From contig NZ_JAJVHF010000010.1 of NCBI RefSeq assembly GCF_022171985.1, positions 51,942-115,941 on the forward strand: 64,000 nucleotides of DNA, in the 5' to 3' direction. How positions within the stretch are numbered: the first letter of the stretch is position 1; every line of letters starts with the position of its first letter. Made by a program: the position numbers and the translations under genes. This document shows positions 36,038 through 44,195 of the stretch, piece by piece. This stretch comes from Huaxiibacter chinensis (lineage in GTDB: Bacteria > Pseudomonadota > Gammaproteobacteria > Enterobacterales > Enterobacteriaceae). The notes under the pieces were generated by a model. The model was not told the DNA's origin. It saw only the letters and a program-made list of their open reading frames with translations, and searched no databases.

Positions 36038-37453
36038 TTATAGGACGTAGCGATCGCGGAAGGTCAACAGCGCCTTTTCAAAACAGCTAAACGGCGGGTG
36101 AACGATGCCCGCCCCAATCATGCCAATGCCTGCGTCTTTGTGGGCAATGGCGGTGTTAATGACCGGCAGGATGCCGCTGCCCGCAACTCTGGTGATGTCG
36201 ATGGCGGTTGGAATGCCCATAAACGAGAGCAGCGGAATGGTGACGTTCGGGTTTTCGCCGAGGGTGATCTCGCGCATCTGACGGGAGAAATCGATGGCTT
36301 CATCCACCGTGCCGCCCACCAGCGCCACGATTGCCGGGGCCGTAGCCATCGCAAAACCGCCGATACCGTAGGTTTCGGTAATGGCGCTGTCGCCAATATC
36401 CAGCCCTGAATCTTCCGGCCTGTAGCCCGCAAACATGGGCCCTATCACCTGCTGCGCCGGGCCGGTGAACCACTGCCCCGGCAACCCGGAGATGCGCAGG
36501 CCGAACTCGTAGCCGTTGCGCGCCATGGTCGTGACCACGGTGCTGTACTCAATACCGTGGGCAGCATCCATGGCGGCTTTACACATCGCCATCCACGTCG
36601 GGCCGGAGAAGTAGTCGCTGCTTGCGACGAACTCAAACACCTCGCGCTGCTGCGCCACCGGATACCCGGCCTGAATCAGCCCCGGCGTCAGCGCCTGGAT
36701 CAGCAACGTCGTCCCCGCGTTGTTGCGGTTGTGGCACTCGTCGCCCATGTGCAGCGCCTGGGCCAGCATCAGGCGCAGGTCGATTTCACCGAGGATTTTC
36801 ATGGCATCACGCAGCATCGGGCCGAGCACGTCACGCATCCAGTTCAGGCGGTCGATAACGCTCTGGTCGTTGGCGCCCATGCGCAGGATCTTCGCCATCT
36901 GCTCGCTGAGGTTGGTGAACGCCCGGTTGCCGTAGGTTTTATTCTCGACGATGTGCATAAACATCGAGGCCGACGTGACGCCCGCCATGGAGCCTACACA
37001 GTCGTGCTCGTGGCAGGGCGAGAAGGTAATGGCCCCTGACGCCGCTACGCGCTGTGCGTCGTCGATATCCTTCGCCAGCCCTTCAAACACCAGCGCCCCG
37101 GTCACGGCCCCTTTCATTGCGCCACACATGTTTTCCCAGCTGACGGGCGGACCGGCGTGCAGAATGGTGGTACGGGTCATGCCCGGCACGACGTTAATCG
37201 CCTGGTCGTAGCCCACCAGCACCGGATGGGACTGAATAATGCGCTCAAGGGCAATCTTATTGGCGGCGGCGATTTTGTCGGCCAGGGGCGCAAGGGCAAG
37301 CTGGTCCAGCGCCTCTACAACCTGCAAATTCCCCTGCCCCGGCGGCGTCCAGTCGAGCTGGGTCACGGGGACGTGCTGCTTTTTGAGATCCTCACTGAAC
37401 ATCGCGATACCGACGTTAATCACGTTCAACGGCTGGTTAAACAAGGTGCTCAT
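36038..37453 (-). CDS. YlbE/AllG-like DUF1116 protein
   Basis: This 471-residue protein belongs to the DUF1116 family (E. coli YlbE, also called AllG). Characteristic stretches are TTILHAGPPVSWENMCGAMK, ITFSPCHEHDCVGSMAGV, LHMGDECHNRNNAGT and YEFGLRISGLPGQWFTGP. In E. coli, FdrA, YlbE and YlbF have been reported to make up oxamate carbamoyltransferase, which turns oxalurate into oxamate and carbamoyl phosphate. The start overlaps the fdrA stop by one base (TGATG), indicating tight coupling and probable complex formation with FdrA. The YlbF (AllH, DUF2877) partner is not present in this operon. Confidence 0.9.
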   Translation of the reverse strand: MSTLFNQPLNVINVGIAMFSEDLKKQHVPVTQLDWTPPGQGNLQVVEALDQLALAPLADKIAAANKIALERIIQSHPVLVGYDQAINVVPGMTRTTILHAGPPVSWENMCGAMKGAVTGALVFEGLAKDIDDAQRVAASGAITFSPCHEHDCVGSMAGVTSASMFMHIVENKTYGNRAFTNLSEQMAKILRMGANDQSVIDRLNWMRDVLGPMLRDAMKILGEIDLRLMLAQALHMGDECHNRNNAGTTLLIQALTPGLIQAGYPVAQQREVFEFVASSDYFSGPTWMAMCKAAMDAAHGIEYSTVVTTMARNGYEFGLRISGLPGQWFTGPAQQVIGPMFAGYRPEDSGLDIGDSAITETYGIGGFAMATAPAIVALVGGTVDEAIDFSRQMREITLGENPNVTIPLLSFMGIPTAIDITRVAGSGILPVINTAIAHKDAGIGMIGAGIVHPPFSCFEKALLTFRDRYVL

Positions 37454-38994
37454 CAGGCGGTCTCCCCTTTAAAAACAAATTCACGTGCCAGTAATCCGGT
37501 ATTGGTGCTGCTGCTGGCCCAAATCACGCCCGCCTCGGTCAGAAGCTGACACTGCTGCGCCAGAGACGGTGAGTCCTGGTCGGTACCCAGCACGTAGCCG
37601 AGAATTTCCAGCGGACGGTTGTCGGCTTTTGCAATGGCCTGCGCCTCTTTAATGGCCTCAAGCATCACGCCGACCGGATCCTCGTGCGCGCCAAAGCCCA
37701 GCACGAAGTCCATCACGATCACCCCCACTTCCGGATCGCGCGCTTCCTGTAACAGGCGGCTGATGCGGTTGGTCGGGTCGATCATCGGATGCGGTTTACC
37801 GTGGGTGAAATCGTCATCACCAAAATCGAGGAAGGTGTGGGCTTTACTGACGTTGATATCGTCCAGCCGTTTTGCCGGATCGGGTTGAATGTTGCTGTAG
37901 ACGTCGTCGTATTTTTCCAGCGCGGCAAACATCGCCTCATCGCACAGGGTGCCGCCGCAGAACAGGCCGCGGATGTATTTCTGCTGGGGCGTCAGCCGGG
38001 CGCGCACCTCTTCGATCAGGGGCCAGTTCAGGGGATGCAGATCCAGTGACTCTTTTTTCACCCCCGTTAACAGCACGGCCTTCAGCGCCGCCTCTTTGGT
38101 GCCACGGGCAAAGTGCAGATTGCCTTCATCAGCCGGCGGCTGTTGACGCCCAAGGAAACAGACCACCACCGGCTTGCGGCAGTTGCGAGCGCGGGCCAGC
38201 ACTTTTTCGGCCACCGACGGGGCAGGCGGTTTTGAGATGAGGGTAATCACCTGGGTGGCGTCGTCAGCGTCCAGCATTGCGATGGCATCCAGCATCATCA
38301 GGCCGCCTATTTTTTCGCTCAGATCGCGCCCGCCGGTGCCAATCAGCTGCGATACGCCGCCGCCGAACTCATGGACTCGCACGCTCAGCTCCTGGCTGCC
38401 GGTCCCGGACGCCCCGATAATACCAATCGGCCCACGACGCACCGCATTGGCAAAGCACAGCCCGGTACCGTTGATAATGGCGGTACCGCAGTCCGGCCCC
38501 ATCATCAGCAGCCCTTTCTGGTGTGCCTGCTGCTTCAGCGCCAGCTCGTCATCAAGGCTGACGTTATCGGAGAAAAGCATGACGTTAAGATCGTTTTCCA
38601 GCGCCTGACGCGCTTCGCGGGCGGCAAAGGTGCCGTTCACCGAAATCACCGCCAGGTTGCTCTCGGGACGATGGGTTTTCGCACTGGCAAGGGTGGCATA
38701 ACGCGCTTCATGGCTCCCGCCGCTCTCCTTGCGGGTGAAAAGCGCTTCGATGGCCGCCAGCGTTTCGTCATTCGCCGCCTCGCCTTTTATCACAATAAGC
38801 AGGTCGCCGTTTTTGGCATCCGCTAATTCCGGCGTTAACAGCCCGAGATTTTTTAATACGCCTTTATTCATTTCTGTCGCCATAGCCACAAAAGCCTGCT
38901 CAACGCCCGGCAATTTATTGGCTTTGGTGGAAACCGACATCAATGACACCGAGTCAAAATAGGTATTCTTTTTTATGACGATTTTAGTGGGCAT
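37453..38994 (-). CDS. fdrA: FdrA (AllF)-like protein
   Basis: This 513-residue protein is related to the succinyl-CoA synthetase alpha-chain fold. It has a CoA-binding-like Rossmann domain with GIIGASGTGSQELSVRVHEF, GPDCGTAIINGTGL and a second domain with VGVIVMDFVLGFGAHEDPVG. E. coli FdrA (about 555 residues) is a subunit of the carbamoyl-transfer system of anaerobic allantoin use. It has a good ribosome site (CAGGAG) and is followed by the DUF1116 gene with a one-base overlap. It lies 107 bp after the ankyrin gene; that gap holds two hairpins. The position analogous to the His phosphorylated in succinyl-CoA synthetase is not clear to me. Confidence 0.9.
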   Translation of the reverse strand: MPTKIVIKKNTYFDSVSLMSVSTKANKLPGVEQAFVAMATEMNKGVLKNLGLLTPELADAKNGDLLIVIKGEAANDETLAAIEALFTRKESGGSHEARYATLASAKTHRPESNLAVISVNGTFAAREARQALENDLNVMLFSDNVSLDDELALKQQAHQKGLLMMGPDCGTAIINGTGLCFANAVRRGPIGIIGASGTGSQELSVRVHEFGGGVSQLIGTGGRDLSEKIGGLMMLDAIAMLDADDATQVITLISKPPAPSVAEKVLARARNCRKPVVVCFLGRQQPPADEGNLHFARGTKEAALKAVLLTGVKKESLDLHPLNWPLIEEVRARLTPQQKYIRGLFCGGTLCDEAMFAALEKYDDVYSNIQPDPAKRLDDINVSKAHTFLDFGDDDFTHGKPHPMIDPTNRISRLLQEARDPEVGVIVMDFVLGFGAHEDPVGVMLEAIKEAQAIAKADNRPLEILGYVLGTDQDSPSLAQQCQLLTEAGVIWASSSTNTGLLAREFVFKGETA

Positions 38995-39029
38995 TATTTT
39001 TCTCCTGAAAAAGGATAAAAGGGGGCCGC

Positions 39030-39094
39030 CATCGTGCTAATTGCACGATGGGTGAATGCGTAATGTTTTGATGACCTGCCGGTTAAAGCAGGTC
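39030..39094 (-). promoter_or_regulatory. Two tandem hairpins in the ankyrin-fdrA gap
   Basis: Two perfect stems lie between the ankyrin and fdrA genes: GACCTGC (39073-39079) with GCAGGTC (39088-39094), and CATCGTGC (39030-39037) with GCACGATG (39043-39050). Neither is followed by a strong T-run in the minus direction. They may be an attenuator, a processing site, or protein-binding hairpins that separate expression of the first gene from the rest. Confidence 0.5.
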
Positions 39095-39101
39095 GTGTGA
39101 A

Positions 39102-39707
39102 TCAGGCGCCAGCCGACAGCAGCAGGTCTGCTATTTCGTGGAAGCCTTTTTCCCGCGCCAGTTCAAGCGGCGATTTCCCGTATTTATCGGTCATGTGCGG
39201 ATTCGCGCCGTTATCCAGTAACAGCTTCACGATTTCCTGCTGTCTGGCGCCGCCATCGTTTAAGACAATCGCTTCCAGCAGCGGGGTCCAGCCCACGAAG
39301 TTGGTGTGATTAACGTTGATATCGGTTTTTGCCAGCAGTTCCCGCACGATCTCCACGTGCCCTTTCTCACTGGCTGGCGTAATGCCGACGCCGCCGAAAC
39401 GGGTCAGACGGTCAAGATCCGGGTTAGCGGGTAAGACTATCCGCAGCAGGGTAATATCATTGGTCAGGCAGCTAATCAGAAAAGGGTTAAAACAAGTTTG
39501 ATCCTGCTTATCAACGTCCGCCCCGGCAGCAATCAGGTATTCAACACAAGGATAATGTTTATTCAGGCTGGCAATAATCAGCGCGGTTCGTTTCTGACGG
39601 TTTGTGGCATTAATATCCACGCCTTTTTCCAGACAGGCTTTCAACGCATCCACGTTGCACTGCTCAGCCGCCAGCAGAAATTCCGTAACGAGTTCAGTTG
39701 CAGACAT
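39102..39707 (-). CDS. Ankyrin-repeat protein
   Basis: This 201-residue cytosolic protein is made of about five ankyrin repeats. Clear repeats are GVDINATNRQKRTALIIASL, YLIAAGADVDKQD, GVGITPASEKGHVEIVRELL, NVNHTNFVGWTPLLEAIVLN and NPHMTDKYGKSPLELAREKG. Ankyrin repeats bind partner proteins; no enzyme domain is present. It is the first gene of the fdrA-type operon, directly downstream of the divergent promoter region shared with the AllS-like regulator, so its partner is probably an enzyme or regulator of this pathway. Some purine and uric-acid catabolic clusters also carry small ankyrin proteins, but its role here is unknown. Confidence 0.88.
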   Translation of the reverse strand: MSATELVTEFLLAAEQCNVDALKACLEKGVDINATNRQKRTALIIASLNKHYPCVEYLIAAGADVDKQDQTCFNPFLISCLTNDITLLRIVLPANPDLDRLTRFGGVGITPASEKGHVEIVRELLAKTDINVNHTNFVGWTPLLEAIVLNDGGARQQEIVKLLLDNGANPHMTDKYGKSPLELAREKGFHEIADLLLSAGA

Positions 39708-40060
39708 ATTCAGACTCCAGTGATTTCATTTCTGATGACCTGAGAATAGCAACAGCGTTCGGATAAAAGAATCCGCTTAAATTTCATTCATCGTAAGCAG
39801 ATTCATTATTGAATATATTTTCACAATCCGGTCAAAATGTGCGTCGGTGCAATCTTTTTCTTATGGTTAAGCTCATTCTGAAGCGTTAAATCGCATTATG
39901 CTTATATCTCGAGACGCCTTGCGCGGCGCGGCCCGCAACAAATTACGCGAAGTGTGATATTGTTCAAATCAGTTGTGAAGGCAGTGTTAAAAACTGTTCA
40001 AAACTGATTGCCGTGAAGTCCTGATTTCCACGTTGTTATGACCCCGACAGGAGCCTGAAG
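39708..40060. promoter_or_regulatory. Divergent promoter region with candidate LysR sites
   Basis: This 353-bp gene-free stretch lies between the catabolic operon and its putative regulator. It contains an inverted repeat AATCAGTT (39967-39974) / AACTGATT (40002-40009) and a direct repeat TGTTCAAA (39961-39968 and 39995-40002), about three helical turns apart, upstream of the LysR gene. These are reasonable sites for autoregulation and operon activation. No ORF is seen. Confidence 0.5.
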
Positions 40061-40990
40061 ATGAATTCTATTTTTACCGAAGAGAACCTTCTGGCGTTCA
40101 CCACCGCCGCGCGCTATCGCAGCTTTAGCAAAGCCGCCGAAGAGTTGGGCCTGACGACATCAGCGATAAGCTATACGATAAAACGCATGGAGACCGGGCT
40201 GGATGTGGTGTTATTTGTGCGTAATACCCGCAGCATTGAGCTGACCGAGTCCGGCGCGTACTTTTACCGTAAAGCCACTGATTTACTGAATGATTTCTAC
40301 GCCATTAAGCGGAGCATAGACACTATCGCTCAGGGGATCGAAGCGCGGGTTCGCATCTGTATCAATCAGCTTTTATATACGCCGCGCCATACCGCCCGGC
40401 TGTTGCAGGTGCTGAAGAAACAGTTTCCGACCTGTCAGATCACCGTCACGACCGAGGTTTATAACGGCGTCTGGGATTCCATTATTAATAACCAGGCCAA
40501 CATTGCGATTGGCGCCCCCGATACGCTGCTCGACGGCGGCGGAATTGATTACACCGAAATTGGGGCTATTCGCTGGGTATTCGCGATCTCACCGGACCAC
40601 CCTCTGGCGCTGGCACCAGAACCGCTGGCGGAAAGCCAGCTGCGTCTTTATCCCAACATTATGGTTGAAGACACCGCACACACCATTAATAAAAAAGTCG
40701 GCTGGTTATTACACGGGCAGGAGGCGATTCTGGTTCCCGACTTTAATACCAAGTGTCAGTGCCAGATATTGGGTGAGGGGATTGGATTTTTACCGGAGCA
40801 CATGGCGCGAGACGCCATGGAACAGGGATTATTAATTACACGTCGAATCAACAATCCGCGGCAGGACTCCCGCATGCTGCTGGCGACGCAACATGCGGCA
40901 ACCGGTCAGGTCACCCGATGGATAAAACAGCAGTTTGGCCCACAGGGCGTGCTGACCGGCATATACAGTGATTTGCTCTGGCGAACTTAG
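40061..40990 (+). CDS. AllS-like LysR regulator
   Basis: This 309-residue regulator has an N-terminal helix-turn-helix (RSFSKAAEELGLTTSAISYT) and an effector domain. It resembles E. coli AllS, the activator of anaerobic allantoin genes, at several points: INQLLYTPRHTARLLQ, VYNGVWDSI, IVPDF-like LVPDFNTK and GEGIGFLPEHM. That similarity supports the idea that the adjacent operon handles an allantoin-like ureide or a related compound. It is divergent from the ankyrin-fdrA operon and preceded by AGGAGCCTGAAG. Its stop overlaps the convergent yqaE stop by 4 bp. Confidence 0.9.
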   Translation: MNSIFTEENLLAFTTAARYRSFSKAAEELGLTTSAISYTIKRMETGLDVVLFVRNTRSIELTESGAYFYRKATDLLNDFYAIKRSIDTIAQGIEARVRICINQLLYTPRHTARLLQVLKKQFPTCQITVTTEVYNGVWDSIINNQANIAIGAPDTLLDGGGIDYTEIGAIRWVFAISPDHPLALAPEPLAESQLRLYPNIMVEDTAHTINKKVGWLLHGQEAILVPDFNTKCQCQILGEGIGFLPEHMARDAMEQGLLITRRINNPRQDSRMLLATQHAATGQVTRWIKQQFGPQGVLTGIYSDLLWRT

Positions 40991-41145
40991 CTACGGCTCT
41001 GCACCCAGAACGCGTGGATGAGTCCGGGGATATAGCCCAGTAACGTCAAAATGATGTTAAGAATAAACGCCCAGCCAAACCCTTTTCCGAGCAGCACGCC
41101 CAGCGGTGGCAGAATGATTGTAATGACGATGCGCCAAAAACCCAT
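40987..41145 (-). CDS. yqaE: YqaE, Pmp3/UPF0057 small membrane protein
   Basis: This 52-residue, two-helix membrane protein (MGFWRIVITIILPPLGVLLG, then GYIPGLIHAFWV) is nearly identical to E. coli YqaE. Pmp3-type proteolipids sit in the inner membrane and are linked to stress and membrane potential in yeast; in E. coli yqaE is under Cpx/Rcs-type envelope control. The start is set at 41145 because the extra 21 codons upstream are not conserved. It marks the beginning of the E. coli-like backbone that continues to the end of the window. Confidence 0.93.
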   Translation of the reverse strand: MGFWRIVITIILPPLGVLLGKGFGWAFILNIILTLLGYIPGLIHAFWVQSRS

Positions 41146-41283
41146 AAATACTCCATACAAGCTAAATAATTGAAAGTTAAAAAGAGACTCATCTCTAAGC
41201 ATAGTCAATTTAGCCGCTTGCCGCTGCCCCCGCTTCGCTTTTTACCCTCCTTTACGCTTTTGACACTGGCTTAATCCGGCCCC

Positions 41284-41323
41284 TTAGTTTAGCATTTACT
41301 TAATTAAGTAAATACTAAACTAA
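41284..41323. promoter_or_regulatory. 40-bp near-perfect palindrome, likely YgaV operator
   Basis: The dyad is centred on TTAATTAA (41300-41307). The inner 20 bp (41294-41313) are perfect, and symmetry extends to 41284 and 41323 with one mismatched pair (41293/41314). It ends 2 bp before the ygaV start codon. This is what one expects for an ArsR-type autorepressor operator overlapping its own promoter. Confidence 0.85.
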
Positions 41324-41325
41324 AT

Positions 41326-41625
41326 ATGACTGAACTTGAACAACTCCAGGCCAGCGCTGAGCAGGCCGCAGCCCTTCTTAAGGCCATGAGCAATGCGCGT
41401 CGGCTGCTGATCCTTTGCACGCTCTGCGGCGCCCCCGGTACCAGCGCGGGCGAACTGGCGCGTGCTACCGGGCTGAGCGCCTCTGCCACCTCGCAACATC
41501 TGGCGCGCATGCGTGACGAGGGGCTTATCGACAGCACCCGCGACGCACAGCGTATTCTCTATTTCATTAAAAATGATGCGGTGAATCAGGTCATCAGCAC
41601 CCTGAAAACCCTTTATTGTCCGTAA
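41326..41625 (+). CDS. ygaV: YgaV, ArsR-family repressor
   Basis: This 99-residue winged-helix ArsR/SmtB repressor closely matches E. coli YgaV (ASAEQAAALLKAMSNARRLL, GLSASATSQHLARMRDEGLI). YgaV is an autorepressor that responds to tributyltin and, as later reported, to reactive sulfur species, and it controls ygaVP. The start codon has no Shine-Dalgarno sequence; the preceding bases are the AT-rich palindrome, so the mRNA may be leaderless or have a very short leader. ygaP follows 9 bp later with a good AAGGAG, giving a two-gene operon. Confidence 0.94.
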   Translation: MTELEQLQASAEQAAALLKAMSNARRLLILCTLCGAPGTSAGELARATGLSASATSQHLARMRDEGLIDSTRDAQRILYFIKNDAVNQVISTLKTLYCP

Positions 41626-41634
41626 GGAGTCACC

Positions 41635-42156
41635 ATGTCCCTTCCTCTTATTTCGCCCCGGCAAGCCACTACCCGTATTGCTGAGGGCGCAAAACTTATT
41701 GATATTCGCGATGCCGATGAATATGCCCGCGAACATATTTCCGGGGCACACTCCGTCCCGCTGGACACTTTGCCCGGCGGGCTTCAGGCTCATGCCGGTG
41801 AAACGGTGATTTTTCACTGCCAGTCCGGCACGCGCACGTCGAATAATGCAACACGTCTGGCGCAGGCAGCGTCACCGGCGCAGGCCTTGCTGCTCGAAGG
41901 CGGTATCCAGGGCTGGAAGCAGGCGGGATTCGAGACCCTTGAAGATAAGGCGCAGCCGCTTCCTCTGATGCGCCAGGTACAGATTGCGGCCGGGCTCTTG
42001 ATCCTGTGCGGCGTCGTGCTGGGCTATAGCGTCTCCAGCGGCTTTTTCCTGCTGAGCGGATTTGTCGGCGCCGGGCTACTCTTCGCGGGGGTAAGCGGCT
42101 ACTGCGGCATGGCGCGTCTGCTGAAGGTGATGCCGTGGAACAGACCTACCTCGTAA
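41635..42156 (+). CDS. ygaP: YgaP, membrane-bound rhodanese
   Basis: This 173-residue protein has a rhodanese domain (residues about 5-110) with the active-site Cys in [12 protein letters not shown] and the family's [17 protein letters not shown]. Two C-terminal membrane helices ([16 protein letters not shown] and [19 protein letters not shown]) anchor it in the inner membrane. It transfers sulfane sulfur from a donor to an acceptor. It is the second gene of the ygaVP operon and is expected to be under YgaV control. Confidence 0.94.
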   Translation: MSLPLISPRQATTRIAEGAKLIDIRDADEYAREHISGAHSVPLDTLPGGLQAHAGETVIFHCQSGTRTSNNATRLAQAASPAQALLLEGGIQGWKQAGFETLEDKAQPLPLMRQVQIAAGLLILCGVVLGYSVSSGFFLLSGFVGAGLLFAGVSGYCGMARLLKVMPWNRPTS

Positions 42157-42235
42157 GCAGTAGCTGGCAGAATAGACTGTACCCGGAATCGCCCCTGGGC
42201 TAAGGTGAGGAATACAACAATGATGAGGAGGTACT

Positions 42236-42415
42236 ATGTTTTCTGTCGGCGATTTTGTGCAACCCCGTATGGGCGGTCCAAAACTGAAAGTGGTTGAGAT
42301 TCATGACGATCAGGTTGTCGTCGTGCAGGCGAGTCAGGAGCAGGGCGAGAAATTTACGCTGAAAGCAGCGGATGTCACGCTGTATAAAGAAGACGGCGAT
42401 TTCGGCGTCTGCTAA
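42236..42415 (+). CDS. Small YodC/DUF2158-like protein
   Basis: This 59-codon ORF encodes a protein beginning MFSVGDFVQPRMGGPKLKV and ending DGDFGVC. The VGDxVxxxxGGPxxxV pattern matches the DUF2158 (YodC) small beta-barrel family, whose function is unknown. A strong ribosome site, GAGGAGG, lies 5 bases before the ATG, and coding character continues to the TAA at 42413-42415. It sits between ygaP and the convergent stpA; I do not recall it at this place in E. coli. Confidence 0.8.
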   Translation: MFSVGDFVQPRMGGPKLKVVEIHDDQVVVVQASQEQGEKFTLKAADVTLYKEDGDFGVC

Positions 42416-42460
42416 TGGCTCCGGGCGGGATAAACCCGCCCGGCAGTATCACGTTACATC

Positions 42461-42865
42461 TTAAATCAGGAAATCTTCCAGCTTTTTGCCGTCTGCCAGC
42501 GCGGCAGCGATAGGTTTTGGTGTGCGCCCCTGACCTGTCCAGGTTTTGGTTTCACCATTGGCATCAGTGAAACGGTATTTTGCTTCACGGGCCTGACGTT
42601 TTTGCGGCTGGCTTGAGCCTTTCAGCGCATCTTTACCCAGCAAATCTTCCGGGGAAATACCGTCCGCTCTCATTTGCTCCAGCAGCGCATTAATTTTTTG
42701 CTTCTGCTCAGCCTGTTGTTGCTGCAATTCATCCTGTTCATTACGTTTTTCTTCAGTAACAATTCTGAATTTTTCCAGCATTTCTTCCAGCACTTCAATT
42801 GAGAATTCACGCGCCATAGCACGGAGTGTGCGGATATTATTAAGATTTTGTAACGTAGCAGACAT
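42461..42865 (-). CDS. stpA: StpA, H-NS paralogue
   Basis: This 134-residue nucleoid protein has an N-terminal oligomerisation helix region (NNIRTLRAMAREFSIEVLEEMLEKFR), a Gln/Glu-rich coiled coil, and the C-terminal DNA-binding motif TWTGQGRTPKPIA with the AT-hook-like QGR loop. It represses AT-rich and foreign DNA and has RNA chaperone activity. StpA rather than H-NS is chosen from its location between ygaP and alaE and the LLGKDALKGSSQPQKRQ linker. Its upstream region is strongly AT-rich, suited to H-NS/StpA autoregulation. Confidence 0.94.
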   Translation of the reverse strand: MSATLQNLNNIRTLRAMAREFSIEVLEEMLEKFRIVTEEKRNEQDELQQQQAEQKQKINALLEQMRADGISPEDLLGKDALKGSSQPQKRQAREAKYRFTDANGETKTWTGQGRTPKPIAAALADGKKLEDFLI

Positions 42866-43368
42866 ATTGCTGAAGACCTTTTATGAGTGGATGCAATAAG
42901 CATTAAGTGAATAGGGTAATCGACTTTAGTTTAAATATCCAGTTTCATTCTCCCCCAACCATTATTGGGGCATTAATAAAATATTTATTTATATAATGTT
43001 TACTTTATTTACTTATCCTGCAAAGTGCGCCCTGCACTTTCAAACTGGCATGCTCTTCTAAGAGGTCATTTATTGCCGAAGGTTCCCTATTTTTATCCAA
43101 AAATCAACAAATCACCTCATCTTTAGCTACAAACTCACAACTAGTTGATTTAATTGAATAACATGACAAGCGAAACACAAAATAGTGAAGCGAACAAAAA
43201 GCATACGCCAACAGAGGATTTTGTGGACAAAACGCCATTAAATAAAAATATTTAACTCATTGTGAGTTTCAAAGCAGAGATATACCCTATGCACATTAAT
43301 TTAGCCAACCTAATGCACTACCTGAAACGGGTGTGACATCGATTTTTGTCTTCTCAAGGAGTCCGGAC
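42866..43368. other. AT-rich intergenic region between stpA and alaE
   Basis: This 503-bp stretch has clearly lower GC than its neighbours, especially about 42900-43260. It should hold the divergent stpA and alaE promoters and H-NS/StpA binding sites. I see no supported gene; a 15-codon ATG-TGA frame at 43290-43337 lacks a good ribosome site. Confidence 0.6.
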
Positions 43369-43818
43369 ATGTTCTCACCGCAGTCTCGCCTGCGTCACGC
43401 TGTGGCAGACACCTTCGCGATGGTGGTTTACTGTTCCGTTGTGAACATGGTGATTGAGATATTCTTGTCCGGAATGTCGTTTGAGCAGTCACTCTCTTCA
43501 CGCCTGGTGGCGATTCCGGTCAATATTCTGATTGCCTGGCCCTATGGACTCTATCGTGATGCGGCAATGCGCCTGGCCCGTCGCATCAGCCCTGCCGGGT
43601 GGGCGAAAAATCTGGCAGATGTCCTGGCCTATGTCACCTTTCAGTCCCCGGTTTATGTTGCCATCCTGCTCACCGTAGGGGCCGACTGGTCACAAATTTT
43701 CGCTGCGGTCAGTTCAAATATCGTGGTGTCTATGCTGATGGGCGCCGCCTACGGCTATTTCCTGGATTATTGTCGCCGCCTGTTCAAGGTCGACGCGTAC
43801 CAGCAATCCAGGGCGTAA
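43369..43818 (+). CDS. alaE: AlaE, L-alanine exporter
   Basis: This 149-residue inner membrane protein with four helices is nearly identical to E. coli AlaE ([60 protein letters not shown]). It exports L-alanine and prevents toxic build-up during peptide uptake. The start at 43369 follows AAGGAGTCCGGAC; the open frame from a GTG at 43333 is not conserved. It ends before a strong terminator shared with the convergent ygaC. Confidence 0.95.
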   Translation: MFSPQSRLRHAVADTFAMVVYCSVVNMVIEIFLSGMSFEQSLSSRLVAIPVNILIAWPYGLYRDAAMRLARRISPAGWAKNLADVLAYVTFQSPVYVAILLTVGADWSQIFAAVSSNIVVSMLMGAAYGYFLDYCRRLFKVDAYQQSRA

Positions 43819-43824
43819 GAAGAA

Positions 43825-43855
43825 GCGACTGGCCCGTGCCAGTCGCCGTTTTATT
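43825..43855. terminator. Terminator between alaE and ygaC
   Basis: A perfect 9-bp stem GCGACTGGC (43825-43833) / GCCAGTCGC (43838-43846) with loop CCGT is followed by CGTTTTATT. It is a good intrinsic terminator for alaE and possibly, on the other strand, ygaC. Confidence 0.9.
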
Positions 43856-44195
43856 GCGGTTCGCCAAACAGCCCGGCCAGAAAGCGCTCAAGCGCCATAC
43901 GGGAGCTAAAACCATGCGGAATACCATAATGCTCATGCGTTTCGCCTCCTAAATAGAGAGGAAACTCCTGATAATGATCGCAGGTTTTGATATCCGAGGC
44001 TGGCTCAGCAAAAGACTGACTTCTGTCTTTCAGCGTAGGGTGAATAATTAGCGCAGTGCGTCCCATGCGGGCTTCGCGGTTGACGTAAACATAATTATCG
44101 CCACGGCGATAACCATACGTTCTCTGGGTCACTACATCCATGATGAAACCCGCTTTTTCAAGAACGCGTGCCACCTCATCGGGTCGTAAATACAT
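43851..44195 (-). CDS. ygaC: YgaC, DUF2002 protein
   Basis: This 114-residue cytosolic protein matches E. coli YgaC closely ([73 protein letters not shown]). The family is structurally known but has no assigned function; in E. coli it is Fur-regulated. It is divergent from ygaM and convergent with alaE, exactly as in the E. coli backbone. The start is preceded by GAGGATAAA. Confidence 0.93.
   Translation of the reverse strand: MYLRPDEVARVLEKAGFIMDVVTQRTYGYRRGDNYVYVNREARMGRTALIIHPTLKDRSQSFAEPASDIKTCDHYQEFPLYLGGETHEHYGIPHGFSSRMALERFLAGLFGEPQ

Noticed and set aside
43290..43337. 15-codon ATG frame before alaE as a possible alanine-sensing leader peptide
   Set aside because: Only one Ala codon, no convincing ribosome site and no attenuator hairpins between it and alaE.
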